Shown: positions 17,492 to 27,365 of the stretch, in pieces | Numbering within the stretch: position 1 is the first letter of the stretch | Layout: every line of letters starts with the position of its first letter | Source of the DNA: an uncultured Aquimarina sp. | Lineage (GTDB): Bacteria; Bacteroidota; Bacteroidia; Flavobacteriales; Flavobacteriaceae | Length of the DNA: 64,000 bases | Direction of reading: 5' to 3' | Assembly (NCBI GenBank): GCA_947501475.1 | Contig: CANMWA010000001.1 | Location: forward strand, 558,001-622,000 | Program-made: the position numbers and the translations under genes | The notes under the pieces: generated by a model | Database searches by the model: none | Told to the model about the DNA's origin: nothing | The model's input: the letters and a program-made list of their open reading frames with translations, nothing else

Positions 17492-19717
17492 TTATGTATT
17501 TGATTTAAGATTTCTAATAATAGTTTCCTTAAGGTCTTTTTTATTTAAGGGTTTATTGATAAGATCATTCATTCCCGCATTTCGGCAATCATTTTCTACT
17601 TCGCTTAGTTCTGAAGCCGTTAAAGCAACTATAGGAATAGTAGTATTAAATTCTCTGATCTTTATTGTTGCTTGCATACCGTTCAAAACAGGCATATTGA
17701 TATCCATAAGTATTAAATCAAACGGTTGTTTTTTTAAGATTTCTACCGCTTCAGCTCCGTGTTCAGCAATCATGCACTCACAACCAATATGTAGGAGTAA
17801 ATTTTTAGTGACTAATTGATTGATTTTATTGTCTTCTGCGACTAATATTTTTGCAGATAAAATGCTTGCTGTATTTTCTAAGTCATTTTCCATAGTATGT
17901 AACTTTTGATCAATGTCTAAGTTTAGGTCAAAATAAAATTTAGAACCTATATTTTTATTACTCTCAAAATGAATCTTACTATCCATTAGTTGTAATAAGC
18001 TCTTTACAATAGATAGCCCTAAACCTGTGCCTTGTTTATTTTCATATACGCTTCCTATTTGCGAGAACTCCTCGAATATATATTCTTTTTGATCTTCGGG
18101 TATACCAACACCTGTATCTTCGACTTCAAATCTAATACGGGCTACTTTAGGTGTATTCGACAATAATTTAAGCCGAAGCCATATGGTTCCTTTTTTGGTA
18201 AATTTTATCGAATTTCCTATCAAATTTATTAAAACTTCGGATAGTCTTAACGGGTCAATAAGTACACTACGAGGAATATCATGATCAAACTCTAATATGA
18301 GGTGATCTTTATTTATTTCTGACTGATAATCAAAGGATTGTAGTATATCGTTTGATAAATTAGCCAAGTTGGTTGGTGTGTTAATTAATTCTTTTTCTTC
18401 AGAATCAATTTTACTTATTTTTAGCACTTTATTCACAAGATTAAGCAAATAATCTGCAGAAAACTTTAAAGAACTTAAGAGTTTTTTATCACCTTCAGGA
18501 GCAGTGTCTTTTTCTAGCAGAATTGAGGATATGCCAACTACTCCGTACAAAGGCGTTCTAAGTTCATGACTAATTGTAGATATAAATTGAGATTTGATTT
18601 TACTTAGTTTTTCTGCTTCAGACTTTGCCTCATTCAATTCTTTATTTTTTGATTTTAGAACCTCGCCCGACTTCTTTTTTGATCGATATCCTCTATAGTA
18701 AAAAAACAGAGTAATGACTAATAAAAAAAGAGCAACTGTTGATATGTATATGATAGTTTTGTTATTCTTGTCGATATCAAGTAGTAGTAGTTTTTCTCTT
18801 TTGGCAATTTCTAATTCACGTTCATATTCGTCTACTTTAAATCTGGTTTTTGCGATTTCTTCATTTTTTAATCTTGCATTTTCAAAAACTTTATGCTCAT
18901 TTTTTTGAAGTTCTTTTAAATCAGCTATAGCTTTGGGGTACTCTCCAATATCCTGATACATTTGAGATCTATATTGATAAAAATAACTTTTACCCTTTAT
19001 CCAATATTCTTCATTTTCTAACAAGTTAAATGCTTTTTCAAAATGTTCTTCTGCATTTTTAATATCTCCTTTATGAGCATAATTACGGGCTCTAAGAAGG
19101 TATAAAGTACTTGCGTTTTTAAAACGATCGGGAACAAGCTTGTCAATGCTATCGGCTTCTTTAAGATAAGGAGCGGCCTGATCAAACTGATTTAGATCCA
19201 TATAGGTCCAAATCAGATTATGTAGAGGGATTGTGTAGCCGTTAATATGGACTTTATCTTTTGCTAGTTCTAATCCTCTTTTATAATATATCAAGGCATT
19301 TTGATAATCTTCATTATCGTCATAATAGATATTGGCGAGTGCTTGTAAAATATAGGGCAATAATTTTTTGGATTCAGTTTTTTCAGAGTATTCTAATGCT
19401 TTTAATAAATGTATTTTGGCATTTTCATAATCAATAATATCATATTGAATGGTTCCCATTGCAAAATAAGAATGTGATAAATAATGGTTATGATTGAGTT
19501 CTTGAGCATAAGTAACTGCCTTAAATGCAAGTTCTAAAGCTTCATATATGTTATTTTCTATTCTTAGCTTTTGAGATTTTTTCAATAGGACATCCAAACT
19601 GTCTACTTTCTCATAATCAAGATCATTTTGAGAATAAATGAATGAGGACAATATAAAGATTGATATGAAAACAATGTTTTTTTTCAACATAAACAATTTT
19701 TTCATAAAAGTGTGCAT
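17492..19717 (-). CDS. Hybrid sensor histidine kinase with TPR sensor and receiver
   Basis: The 741-residue protein begins with a signal or membrane segment (to about 30), then periplasmic TPR-like helices (about 45-270) and a coiled coil (275-315). A transmembrane helix (320-341), a second coiled coil and a HisKA domain follow, with the phospho-accepting His384 in ISHELRTPLYG. Then come an HATPase domain (N and G boxes, VEDTGVGIP and GTGLGLSIV) and a receiver domain (about 623-738) with Asp672 in LMDINMP. A TPR sensor of this plan is common in Bacteroidota. The output regulator is not encoded beside it. It is divergent from pbpC and may respond to envelope stress, which is inference from location only. 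Confidence 0.92.
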   Translation of the reverse strand: MHTFMKKLFMLKKNIVFISIFILSSFIYSQNDLDYEKVDSLDVLLKKSQKLRIENNIYEALELAFKAVTYAQELNHNHYLSHSYFAMGTIQYDIIDYENAKIHLLKALEYSEKTESKKLLPYILQALANIYYDDNEDYQNALIYYKRGLELAKDKVHINGYTIPLHNLIWTYMDLNQFDQAAPYLKEADSIDKLVPDRFKNASTLYLLRARNYAHKGDIKNAEEHFEKAFNLLENEEYWIKGKSYFYQYRSQMYQDIGEYPKAIADLKELQKNEHKVFENARLKNEEIAKTRFKVDEYERELEIAKREKLLLLDIDKNNKTIIYISTVALFLLVITLFFYYRGYRSKKKSGEVLKSKNKELNEAKSEAEKLSKIKSQFISTISHELRTPLYGVVGISSILLEKDTAPEGDKKLLSSLKFSADYLLNLVNKVLKISKIDSEEKELINTPTNLANLSNDILQSFDYQSEINKDHLILEFDHDIPRSVLIDPLRLSEVLINLIGNSIKFTKKGTIWLRLKLLSNTPKVARIRFEVEDTGVGIPEDQKEYIFEEFSQIGSVYENKQGTGLGLSIVKSLLQLMDSKIHFESNKNIGSKFYFDLNLDIDQKLHTMENDLENTASILSAKILVAEDNKINQLVTKNLLLHIGCECMIAEHGAEAVEILKKQPFDLILMDINMPVLNGMQATIKIREFNTTIPIVALTASELSEVENDCRNAGMNDLINKPLNKKDLKETIIRNLKSNT

Positions 19718-20031
19718 ACGAAATCCTTTTTTCTAGCAATGATTGTGGTTGTATAACACTTTTGCATTTTGACGTTTTACTATTTTTAAATAGATTTTGA
19801 GTGAAAAATAGTATTCAATATGGATTTAAGAGTGATATAATTTAACAAAATTTTTAGAATTATTGGCAGTAGATGCAAAAAATTAAGCTTTATAGTACAT
19901 TATAGCAGTAGTTTTTACATCTTTTACTTATACAAAGTAGACTCAATTTTGGCAAAAAATGGTTTTAGGATAGGATTACCTAGATTTAGAATAATTTTAG
20001 TACCATTGTTTATACGATATAATCATAAGCT
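19718..20031. other. Intergenic region between the divergent kinase and pbpC genes
   Basis: These 314 bases are very AT-rich and hold no coding frame of note. They must contain the divergent promoters. TATACGATATAAT just before the pbpC start is a promoter-like run but not a clean TAnnTTTG match. No clear operator was found. Confidence 0.4.
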
Positions 20032-22383
20032 TTGTTTCAAAAGATAAAAAACTATATAAAATCTCATCCAAAACGTTTTATGCTACTTGGGCTGATATTG
20101 GTATGGTATTATTTCTCTTTATCAAAACCTTTATTTAATGACCCTACAGCTACAGTAATTGAAACTAAAAAAGGAGAATTGTTAGGTGCAAAAATTGCAA
20201 CAGATGGCCAGTGGCGTTTTCCCGAAACCGATAGCGTACCTCATAAGTTTAAGCAATGCATCATTGCTTTTGAAGATCAGCAATTCTATCGTCATTTTGG
20301 GTTTAATTCACTAGCAATGGTCGAAGCCATTAGTGAAAATATAAAAGCTGGGCGAATAGTTCGAGGAGGAAGTACCATTACTCAACAGCTTATTCGTTTA
20401 TCACGAAAGGGCAAAAAACGAACCTATTTCGAAAAATTAAAAGAACTGCTGCTTGCCACACGTTTAGAGGTAGGCACTTCTAAAGAAAATATTTTAAAGC
20501 TATATGCTTCTCATGCTCCATTTGGGGGTAATGTAGTAGGAATTGATATGGCAGCCTGGCGCTATTTTGGGCTACCAGCACATCAATTATCTTGGGCAGA
20601 AAGCGCAACGCTTGCTGTATTGCCAAATGCACCTTCGTTGATTTATCCAGGTAAAAATCAGATACGATTACAAAAGAAAAGAGACCGATTACTAAAAGTA
20701 CTTTTAGAGCGTGGCACTATAGATTCTTTAACGTATACATTATCTATAAGTGAAAAGATACCTCAAAAACCCTATTATTTACCACAAACCGTCCCACATT
20801 TGGTTGATCGATTGGCAAAAGAATATAATGGTGAACGAGTGCAAACTACTATTGATCCAATATTACAAAAACAAGTCAATCAAGTTGTAAAGCAACATTA
20901 TGAAGTATTAAAACAAAACGAAGTGCATAATATGGCAGTTTTAGTATTAAATGTTGCTACGAGAGAAGTGCTAAGTTATGTAGGTAATACACCAACAGAC
21001 AAAAACCATCAAAAAGACGTAGATATTATTAAGGCTAATCGAAGCACAGGGAGTACCTTAAAACCATTGCTTTATACTGCAATGATGGATAAAGGTGAAT
21101 TGTTACCAGAACAATTAGTTTCAGATATTCCTACTGTTATTGCAGGATATAATCCCAAGAATTTTGATGAGCGTTATAGTGGTGCAGCTCCAGCTAATAG
21201 AGCGCTAGCACGGTCATTAAATGTTCCTGCAGTGAGATTGTTACAACAATATGGTTTGCATCGTTTTAGAGATGAATTAAATGCATTCGAGATCAAAGGA
21301 TTGAAATATAGTGCTGATCATTATGGATTATCCTTAATCGTAGGTGGAGCAGAAGGTAACCTTTGGGATTTGTGTAAGGTTTATACAGGTTTTGTTGGTA
21401 CTCTAAATCATTATGAAGAGACCTCTAGTGAGTATTTTACTCAAGAGTTCACAGAACCCATCCTTTTGGCAGGTAAAAAGCCCGATTTTGGAAAGAAAAC
21501 GCAGCAAAAATCAGTGTACGGAGCTGGAAGCATTTGGTTAACGTTTGAGGCCATGAAAAAAGTAAATCGACCCCAAGAAGATGAAGCCTGGGAGTTTTAT
21601 GATTCTTCTAAAGAAATTGCCTGGAAAACAGGAACCAGTTTTGGTAATCGTGATGCTTGGGCTATAGGAGCAAGTAAAAAGTATGTGATAGGGGTTTGGA
21701 TCGGTAATGCAGATGGCGAAGGCCGACCACAACTTACCGGATTAAATGCTGCAGCACCAGTATTATTTGATGTGTTTAATCTAGTACCTAACGCAAAATG
21801 GTTTCCAACTCCTTATGATGATCTAGTTGAGGCTACTGTTTGTAGTACTAGTGGTTTTTTGGCAGGAACAGAATGTCCTAAAAAAATACAGTATATCCCA
21901 ATATCCGGAACTAGGACCAAGCCATGCCCTTTTCATCAATTAGTGCATTTAGATACTACAAAACAATACCGAGTTAATTCTTCTTGTGAGGCAATTGCTA
22001 ATATGGTTCATCAATCCTGGTTTATGCTGCCTCCGTTGCAAGCACATTTTTATAAAACCAATAATGCAGAGTATCATACTTTACCACCATATCGTCAGGA
22101 TTGCATAAAAGAAACAGAAGATAGAATGGATTTTATTTTTCCTAAAGAGAATACAAGCGTGTATTTAACTAAGGGATTTGATGGAAAAACCAATGAAGTA
22201 GTGCTTAAAATTACACATACCAACCCCGAAACCCAAGTGTTTTGGTATATCGATAATCATTTTGTGGGTGTTACCAAACAATTTCACGAAATGCCAGTAC
22301 TTCCAAAACCTGGTAAACATATCATTACTGTTTTAGATGAAAAAGCAAATGAATTAAAACGAAGTATAGAAATAAAGCAATAA
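20032..22383 (+). CDS. pbpC: Penicillin-binding protein 1C (transglycosylase/transpeptidase)
   Basis: The 783-residue bifunctional enzyme polymerises and cross-links peptidoglycan in the periplasm. After a membrane anchor (about 16-30), the transglycosylase domain carries the catalytic Glu81 in EDQQFYRHFG and GGSTITQQL. The transpeptidase has the SxxK Ser341 (STLK), the SxN motif Ser395-Asn397 and KTGTS from Lys532. A C-terminal beta domain (about 690-783) with CxxDF-like cysteine text matches the PBP1C-specific extension. The start is a TTG giving MFQKIKNYIKSHPKRF. Its link with the alpha-2-macroglobulin gene parallels the yfhM-pbpC pair of Escherichia coli. Confidence 0.92.
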   Translation: MFQKIKNYIKSHPKRFMLLGLILVWYYFSLSKPLFNDPTATVIETKKGELLGAKIATDGQWRFPETDSVPHKFKQCIIAFEDQQFYRHFGFNSLAMVEAISENIKAGRIVRGGSTITQQLIRLSRKGKKRTYFEKLKELLLATRLEVGTSKENILKLYASHAPFGGNVVGIDMAAWRYFGLPAHQLSWAESATLAVLPNAPSLIYPGKNQIRLQKKRDRLLKVLLERGTIDSLTYTLSISEKIPQKPYYLPQTVPHLVDRLAKEYNGERVQTTIDPILQKQVNQVVKQHYEVLKQNEVHNMAVLVLNVATREVLSYVGNTPTDKNHQKDVDIIKANRSTGSTLKPLLYTAMMDKGELLPEQLVSDIPTVIAGYNPKNFDERYSGAAPANRALARSLNVPAVRLLQQYGLHRFRDELNAFEIKGLKYSADHYGLSLIVGGAEGNLWDLCKVYTGFVGTLNHYEETSSEYFTQEFTEPILLAGKKPDFGKKTQQKSVYGAGSIWLTFEAMKKVNRPQEDEAWEFYDSSKEIAWKTGTSFGNRDAWAIGASKKYVIGVWIGNADGEGRPQLTGLNAAAPVLFDVFNLVPNAKWFPTPYDDLVEATVCSTSGFLAGTECPKKIQYIPISGTRTKPCPFHQLVHLDTTKQYRVNSSCEAIANMVHQSWFMLPPLQAHFYKTNNAEYHTLPPYRQDCIKETEDRMDFIFPKENTSVYLTKGFDGKTNEVVLKITHTNPETQVFWYIDNHFVGVTKQFHEMPVLPKPGKHIITVLDEKANELKRSIEIKQ

Positions 22384-22547
22384 TTTTTTGTATTCAATTT
22401 CTCTAGAACACCAAAGCAACATAAATTGCTGATTATCATTGGTTAAAGTAGAGATCTGATATTTTCTAAATGTTAAATAGTCATAATTGACTAAAATTAT
22501 TTCCATTTATGTAAAATAAATATTTATTTTTATCAGAAAAAATTAGA

Positions 22548-23201
22548 ATGGCTACGAAACAAAGGATACTTGATCAGGCTCTTAAAGCCTTTAATAAATC
22601 AGGATATGGTGCTGTTAATCTTTTTGAGTTGGCAAAATCTCTTGATATGAGTAGGGGTAATATGACCTATCATTTTAAGGAAAAAGAAGTATTGTTAAAA
22701 GAAATAACAGATCAATTATGGGAAAAGTTGATCAATGTAAGAGAAGCGAAAAGTATACCTTCTTTTCAGAATTTGCATAATGATGCGCAATTATATTATA
22801 AATTACAAAAAGAATATTCTTTCATTTTTCATGATAATCAAGTGCTAAAACATCCATTAATTGCACCCAAAATGAAATTGCTTTGCGAAAAAATGATGAA
22901 GGATATAGAGATAGCAATAGCATTTTCAATTCAATTAGGAAACATGAAACCCGAATCAGTTCCTGGGGTTTACAAAAATTTAGTACTTACCTCTTGGATG
23001 TTGATGTTTTTTTGGCCCTCACAACAAGCAATTAGAGGTGATAAGACAAAAGATGACGGAGAAAAAGTTATTTGGAGCTTGTTATTACCTCATCTTACAG
23101 AAAAAGGACTGGCATCATTTAAGAAGTTCTTTGGAGAAGATTATCATGCAAGTATGGGCGAAAAGTTCGATCATAATATGGATTCTTATTTAACTTTTTA
23201 A
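22548..23201 (+). CDS. TetR family transcriptional regulator
   Basis: The 217-residue protein starts with a TetR helix-turn-helix (about 5-50: ILDQALKAFNKSGYGAVNLF, then LAKSLDMSRGNMTYHFKEKE). It ends in a hydrophobic ligand-binding helical domain. It stands at the head of a cluster of CoA-thioester genes, nine bases before the acyl-CoA synthetase gene. By analogy with FadR/AtuR-type TetR regulators it probably represses this operon until an acyl-CoA binds, which is inference. It lies downstream of the pbpC gene after a 164-base gap that should hold its own promoter. Confidence 0.88.
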   Translation: MATKQRILDQALKAFNKSGYGAVNLFELAKSLDMSRGNMTYHFKEKEVLLKEITDQLWEKLINVREAKSIPSFQNLHNDAQLYYKLQKEYSFIFHDNQVLKHPLIAPKMKLLCEKMMKDIEIAIAFSIQLGNMKPESVPGVYKNLVLTSWMLMFFWPSQQAIRGDKTKDDGEKVIWSLLLPHLTEKGLASFKKFFGEDYHASMGEKFDHNMDSYLTF

Positions 23202-23210
23202 TTTGCTATT

Positions 23211-24896
23211 ATGAGTCACCAAAGTTTTCCAAGTTATGATTCGCTTCCCGAGTATTTTTATCATTGGGTAAAAGAAAAACCAGACGCTCCTTTTCTAAAA
23301 CAACCTTATGGTAATCAATGGAAAGTTTTAACCTTTCTTGATGCATATAAAGAAGCTTCAAGAATGACTAATGCCTTGCAAAAATTAGGGCTAAAAAAAG
23401 GAGATCATGTCGCTATATATTCTAAAAATTGTTACCACTGGATACTTACTGATTTAGCCATTATGATGGGAGGGTATGTTTCTGTACCGCTCTATTATAA
23501 CCTTTCGGCACAACAATTAGCACAAGCACTTCAATTATCAGATTCAAAAGCTGTTTTTATTGGAAAATTAGATAATTGGCCCGGATATGAACAAGGAACC
23601 GAAGATAGGACTCATGTTATTCGTTTTCCTCACTATCAAGGAAATGCAAAAGTAAATAAAGGATTACTGTGGGATGATTTAGTTTCCGAAAATGAATCTT
23701 TGGTTCAAGGATATATTCCGAACCCAAAAGAACTCTGGACGATTATGTTTACCTCGGGGACAACAGGAGTGCCAAAAGGCGTGATGCATATACATAAAAC
23801 TCCAGTGCAAATTATTAAAGATGATAAAGAGTATGATTGGATAGGAATTGCGGATCACCCAACTCCAAGATTATTATCATATTTACCATTAAATCATGTA
23901 GCCGAAAAAATTGGCGTTTATGCTGTTGCTTTAATGCTGGGAGGAACCATTTCTTTTGGAGAAAACATAGACACTTTTGCTAAAAACCTGCAAGACACTC
24001 AGCCAACTATATTTTTTGCAGTACCAAGAATATGGACAAAATTCTACTTAGCTGTCGTTCATAAACTGTCTCTTAAAAAACAAAAAATCTTATTTAAGAT
24101 CCCAATACTGTCTGCGATTATTAAAAAGAAAATTCGCTATGGTTTAGGTATGGCTAATGCAAAGGTAGTAGCTACCGGATCTGCAATTACTCCTACGTAT
24201 TTAAAAGAATGGTACTCAAATTTAGGAATCCATCTTATTGAAGCGTATGGCATGACCGAAGTTTGTGGGTCGATTACAAATTCTCCTATGCAAAATGCTC
24301 CCAAGGATTCTGTTGGGAAACCAGTTCCGGGTTGTGAAGTAAAAATTGATCCGCATACAAAAGAAGTCTTAATGAAGTCTCCATACATGATGAAAGGATA
24401 CTATAAAGACCCGGATTTAACAGCAAAAGTTTTAAAAAATGAATGGTTACATAGCGGCGATAAAGGAAGTTTTGATGAAAACGGTTTCTTAAAAATCATT
24501 GGCCGTGTCTCTGATGCTTTTAAAACCAGTAAGGGTAAATATATCACACCCAATCCCTTAGAAGAAAAAATTGAAAAAAATGAATTAGTTGAGCAGGTTT
24601 GTATAGCAGGGCTGGGGATACCCCAGCCTATTGCGATTGTTAACCTTTCAGAAGTTGCAGAATCTGTTACAAAAGAAGAAATAGAGTCATCATTAGACAA
24701 TACTCTTGTCTCTCTTAATCAAGATTTGGCTAATTACACACGGGTGTCTACCATCATTGTGGATTCTAAAATTTGGAATACAGAAAATGCCCTTTTGACA
24801 CCCACACTCAAAATAAGAAGAGGAGAAATAGATAGCCAGTTTGGTAAACATTTTTTGGACTGGCACAATGATAAAAAAAATGTGATATGGATATAG
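23211..24896 (+). CDS. Long-chain acyl-CoA synthetase (AMP-forming)
   Basis: The 561-residue enzyme activates a carboxylic acid to its CoA thioester through an acyl-adenylate. The ATP-binding P-loop FTSGTTGVPKG is near residue 181, the A5-like GMTEVCG segment near 348, and the A7/A8 region HSGDKGSFDENGFLKIIGR near 415. The A10 lysine is in the LTPTLKIRRG tail. It is closest to the FadD15/long-chain family by its PLYYNLSAQQLAQAL and PRIWTKFYLAV text. It is the obvious entry step of this catabolic cluster. Its last codons overlap the following SDR start by 10 bases, suggesting translational coupling. Confidence 0.9.
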   Translation: MSHQSFPSYDSLPEYFYHWVKEKPDAPFLKQPYGNQWKVLTFLDAYKEASRMTNALQKLGLKKGDHVAIYSKNCYHWILTDLAIMMGGYVSVPLYYNLSAQQLAQALQLSDSKAVFIGKLDNWPGYEQGTEDRTHVIRFPHYQGNAKVNKGLLWDDLVSENESLVQGYIPNPKELWTIMFTSGTTGVPKGVMHIHKTPVQIIKDDKEYDWIGIADHPTPRLLSYLPLNHVAEKIGVYAVALMLGGTISFGENIDTFAKNLQDTQPTIFFAVPRIWTKFYLAVVHKLSLKKQKILFKIPILSAIIKKKIRYGLGMANAKVVATGSAITPTYLKEWYSNLGIHLIEAYGMTEVCGSITNSPMQNAPKDSVGKPVPGCEVKIDPHTKEVLMKSPYMMKGYYKDPDLTAKVLKNEWLHSGDKGSFDENGFLKIIGRVSDAFKTSKGKYITPNPLEEKIEKNELVEQVCIAGLGIPQPIAIVNLSEVAESVTKEEIESSLDNTLVSLNQDLANYTRVSTIIVDSKIWNTENALLTPTLKIRRGEIDSQFGKHFLDWHNDKKNVIWI

Positions 24897-25687
24897 GCAA
24901 AACAGTTCTTGTGACCGGAGGTTCTAGCGGAATAGGTTTTACTATTTCCAGATATTTTGCAAAAGCAAAATATCGACTACTGTGGGTTTCTCTTTTAGAA
25001 GAAGAAGTAGCTTCTTCCAAAGAAAGATTACAAAAAGAATTAGCCAATTGCGAGATTAATACTTTAATACAAGATCTGTCTTTACCAAATGCAGCACAAA
25101 ATGTTTATGAATGGGTAAAAGAAAACGATTGGAAAGTTGATGTTTTAATTAATAATGCAGGTTTTGGGACTTATGGATTTATTAATGAAACTAATCAGGA
25201 TCGAGAATTGAATATGATTGACTTAAATGTGACCAATCTGTATAAAATGACTCGAATTTTTTTGAAAGATATGATAGATCAAGATAAAGGAACGATAATC
25301 AATATTAGTTCGAATAGTTCCTTTCAACCTACTCCAAAACTAAGTACTTATGGGGCTACCAAATCTTTTGTTAAGCATTTTAGTAGAAGTATTAATGAAG
25401 AATTAAAAATGCAAAACTCAAAAGTCAATGTAATTTGTGTATGCCCTTCGGCTATTAGAGATACAAATTTCAAGAAAACCGGAGAAATGCAGAATTTGAA
25501 AACTTTTGATGGATTGGCAGCCACTACTTCAGAAGAAGTAGCCAAAGATGTATGGAATAGTTTTATGAAAAGAAAAGATTTTGTGATAAGTGGATGGAAA
25601 ATGAGAATATTATATCAAATATCTAAAATGATTCCATATCGATTTCAACAATATATGGTAAGAAAAGAAATTACAGAAGTAAAATAA
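24887..25687 (+). CDS. Short-chain dehydrogenase/reductase (classical SDR)
   Basis: The 266-residue protein is a classical SDR: TGGSSGIGF cofactor loop (10-18), NNAG (89-92), and the catalytic Ser141/142 with Tyr155-x3-Lys159 (YGATK). It uses NAD(P)H for a carbonyl/alcohol interconversion; the substrate is not evident. Its position in the cluster and the 10-base overlap with the acyl-CoA synthetase suggest that it acts on a chain intermediate. It corresponds in kind to AtuB of acyclic-terpene clusters. The C-terminus is rather basic (KMIPYRFQQYMVRKEITEVK), which may indicate a loose membrane association. Confidence 0.88.
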   Translation: MDIGKTVLVTGGSSGIGFTISRYFAKAKYRLLWVSLLEEEVASSKERLQKELANCEINTLIQDLSLPNAAQNVYEWVKENDWKVDVLINNAGFGTYGFINETNQDRELNMIDLNVTNLYKMTRIFLKDMIDQDKGTIINISSNSSFQPTPKLSTYGATKSFVKHFSRSINEELKMQNSKVNVICVCPSAIRDTNFKKTGEMQNLKTFDGLAATTSEEVAKDVWNSFMKRKDFVISGWKMRILYQISKMIPYRFQQYMVRKEITEVK

Positions 25688-25688
25688 T

Positions 25689-27290
25689 ATGAGGGCATTA
25701 ACATCAAATATTAATACAGCAAGTGCCTCTTTTAGAGAGAATAAAAAAGCCATGATCGAATTGGTAAAAAAACTCGACATGCATCTCGAAGAAAGTCGTT
25801 TTCAAGGAAAAGAAAAATCTATTGATCGAGCAAGAAGTAGAAATAAACTTCTGGCAAGAGAACGTATAGAATTACTATTAGATAGAGATAGTCCGTTTAT
25901 GGAGCTTTTACCCTTGGCAGGAATGAAAAATAAAGATGGTTTTGGAGCCGGAGGTACAAGTGTTTCTGGGATTGGTTTGGTTGAAGGAAAACTTTGTATG
26001 ATCAATTCTAATGTAGGAACCCGTAAAGGAGGATCAGTAGATTATGCAACCGTTTTTAAAGGTTTTAGGATTGGGCAAATTTGTAGAGAATGTAAATTGC
26101 CTTCAATAAATCTTGTAGAAAGTGGAGGAGCTAATCTTCCTGATCAAGCTAAAATCTTCAACTATGGTGGTGAAGGGTTTAGAGAGATCACAAGAAGATC
26201 AGAAATGGGGATTCCTACTATTTCGGTAGTTTTCGGAAATGCCACAGCTGGTGGAGCATATATACCAGGAATGTCTGATTATGCAATATTTCAGAAACAA
26301 GCAGCAAAAGTGTTCCTAGCTGGTCCACCACTAGTAAAAATGGCAACGAATGAAGAGTCTACAGATGAAGAGCTGGGTGGTGCAGAAATGCATAGTCGAG
26401 TCTCTGGAGTTTCAGATTACTTGGCAGAAGATGAACTAGATGCAATACGAATAGCAAGGGAGATTATGGAGTTTATTCCAGAATCAAAACCGCACCTTGT
26501 ACCCAAATTAGATATAAAAGAACCTCTTTTTCCGGCCGATGAAATACTAGGTGTTGTTCCAGTAGATATCAAAACACCTTTTGATGTCAAAGAGTTAATC
26601 ATACGTATTTCTGATGGTTCGGAGTTTTCTGAGTTTAAACCCGAATACGGAAACACACTAGTCTGTGGATGGACCAAAATACATGGATATCCTGTAGGTA
26701 TTCTTGGAAATAATGGTGTTATTTTCTCAGAATCGGCCAATAAAGGTGCGCAATTTATACAGCTTTCTAATCAGAAAAATATTCCTCTTCTTTTTTTACA
26801 GAATACAACAGGGTATATGGTTGGTAAAGCTTATGAAGAAGGAGGAATCATTAAGAACGGAGCCAAGCTTATTAATGCCGTATCTAATAGTAAAGTACCA
26901 TCTATTACCTTAATGATTGGCTCTTCGTTTGGCGCAGGTAATTATGGTATGAACGGAAGGTCGTATGAGCCCAACTTCCTTTTTGCATATCCTAACTCTA
27001 AAATTGGGGTTATGGGGTCACAACAACTCGCTGGTGTGATGAAAATCATTCAAAAAGCTTCTGCAGCAGCAAAAGGAATCCCTTATAACGAAGAGCAAGC
27101 CAAAATGATTGGAGGTATGTTGATTGCAGAGGCCGAATCAAAATCTTCTGCTTGGCATTCTACCTCAGAGTTGTGGGATGATGGGATTATTAATCCCAAA
27201 GAAACAAGAAATTATTTAGGCTTTTCTTTAGCTGTTTTATATAATAAAAAAATAAAAGGAACGAGTAGTTATGGTGTTTGGAGACACTAA
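25689..27290 (+). CDS. Acyl-CoA carboxylase carboxyltransferase (beta) subunit
   Basis: This 533-residue subunit transfers CO2 from carboxybiotin to a CoA substrate. It has the two crotonase-like carboxyltransferase halves with oxyanion segments NATAGGAYIPGMSDY and GSSFGAGNYGMNGR, and ELGGAEMHSRVSG between them. It matches the methylcrotonyl-CoA/geranyl-CoA carboxylase branch (RARSRNKLLARERIELLLD N-terminus) rather than the propionyl-CoA branch, but I cannot decide between those two by eye. It begins one base after the SDR stop. The alpha subunit gene follows 75 bases later, across a repeat. Confidence 0.9.
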   Translation: MRALTSNINTASASFRENKKAMIELVKKLDMHLEESRFQGKEKSIDRARSRNKLLARERIELLLDRDSPFMELLPLAGMKNKDGFGAGGTSVSGIGLVEGKLCMINSNVGTRKGGSVDYATVFKGFRIGQICRECKLPSINLVESGGANLPDQAKIFNYGGEGFREITRRSEMGIPTISVVFGNATAGGAYIPGMSDYAIFQKQAAKVFLAGPPLVKMATNEESTDEELGGAEMHSRVSGVSDYLAEDELDAIRIAREIMEFIPESKPHLVPKLDIKEPLFPADEILGVVPVDIKTPFDVKELIIRISDGSEFSEFKPEYGNTLVCGWTKIHGYPVGILGNNGVIFSESANKGAQFIQLSNQKNIPLLFLQNTTGYMVGKAYEEGGIIKNGAKLINAVSNSKVPSITLMIGSSFGAGNYGMNGRSYEPNFLFAYPNSKIGVMGSQQLAGVMKIIQKASAAAKGIPYNEEQAKMIGGMLIAEAESKSSAWHSTSELWDDGIINPKETRNYLGFSLAVLYNKKIKGTSSYGVWRH

Positions 27291-27307
27291 ATATTAAAAT
27301 TAAGTTT

Positions 27308-27350
27308 GCTCTCCTTGGGGAGAAGGAACTCAAAATTTTCTTTGTGAGTT
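27308..27350. repeat. Partial palindromic repeat and hairpin between carboxylase genes
   Basis: GCTCTCCTTGGGGAGAAGG (27308-27326) is a truncated copy of the CTCC/GGAG palindrome. It runs into a second hairpin, GAACTCA and TGAGTTT flanking AAATTTTCTTTG. This 75-base gap is one of only two sizeable breaks in the cluster. Confidence 0.5.
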
Positions 27351-27365
27351 TAAGTTTTTATATAC

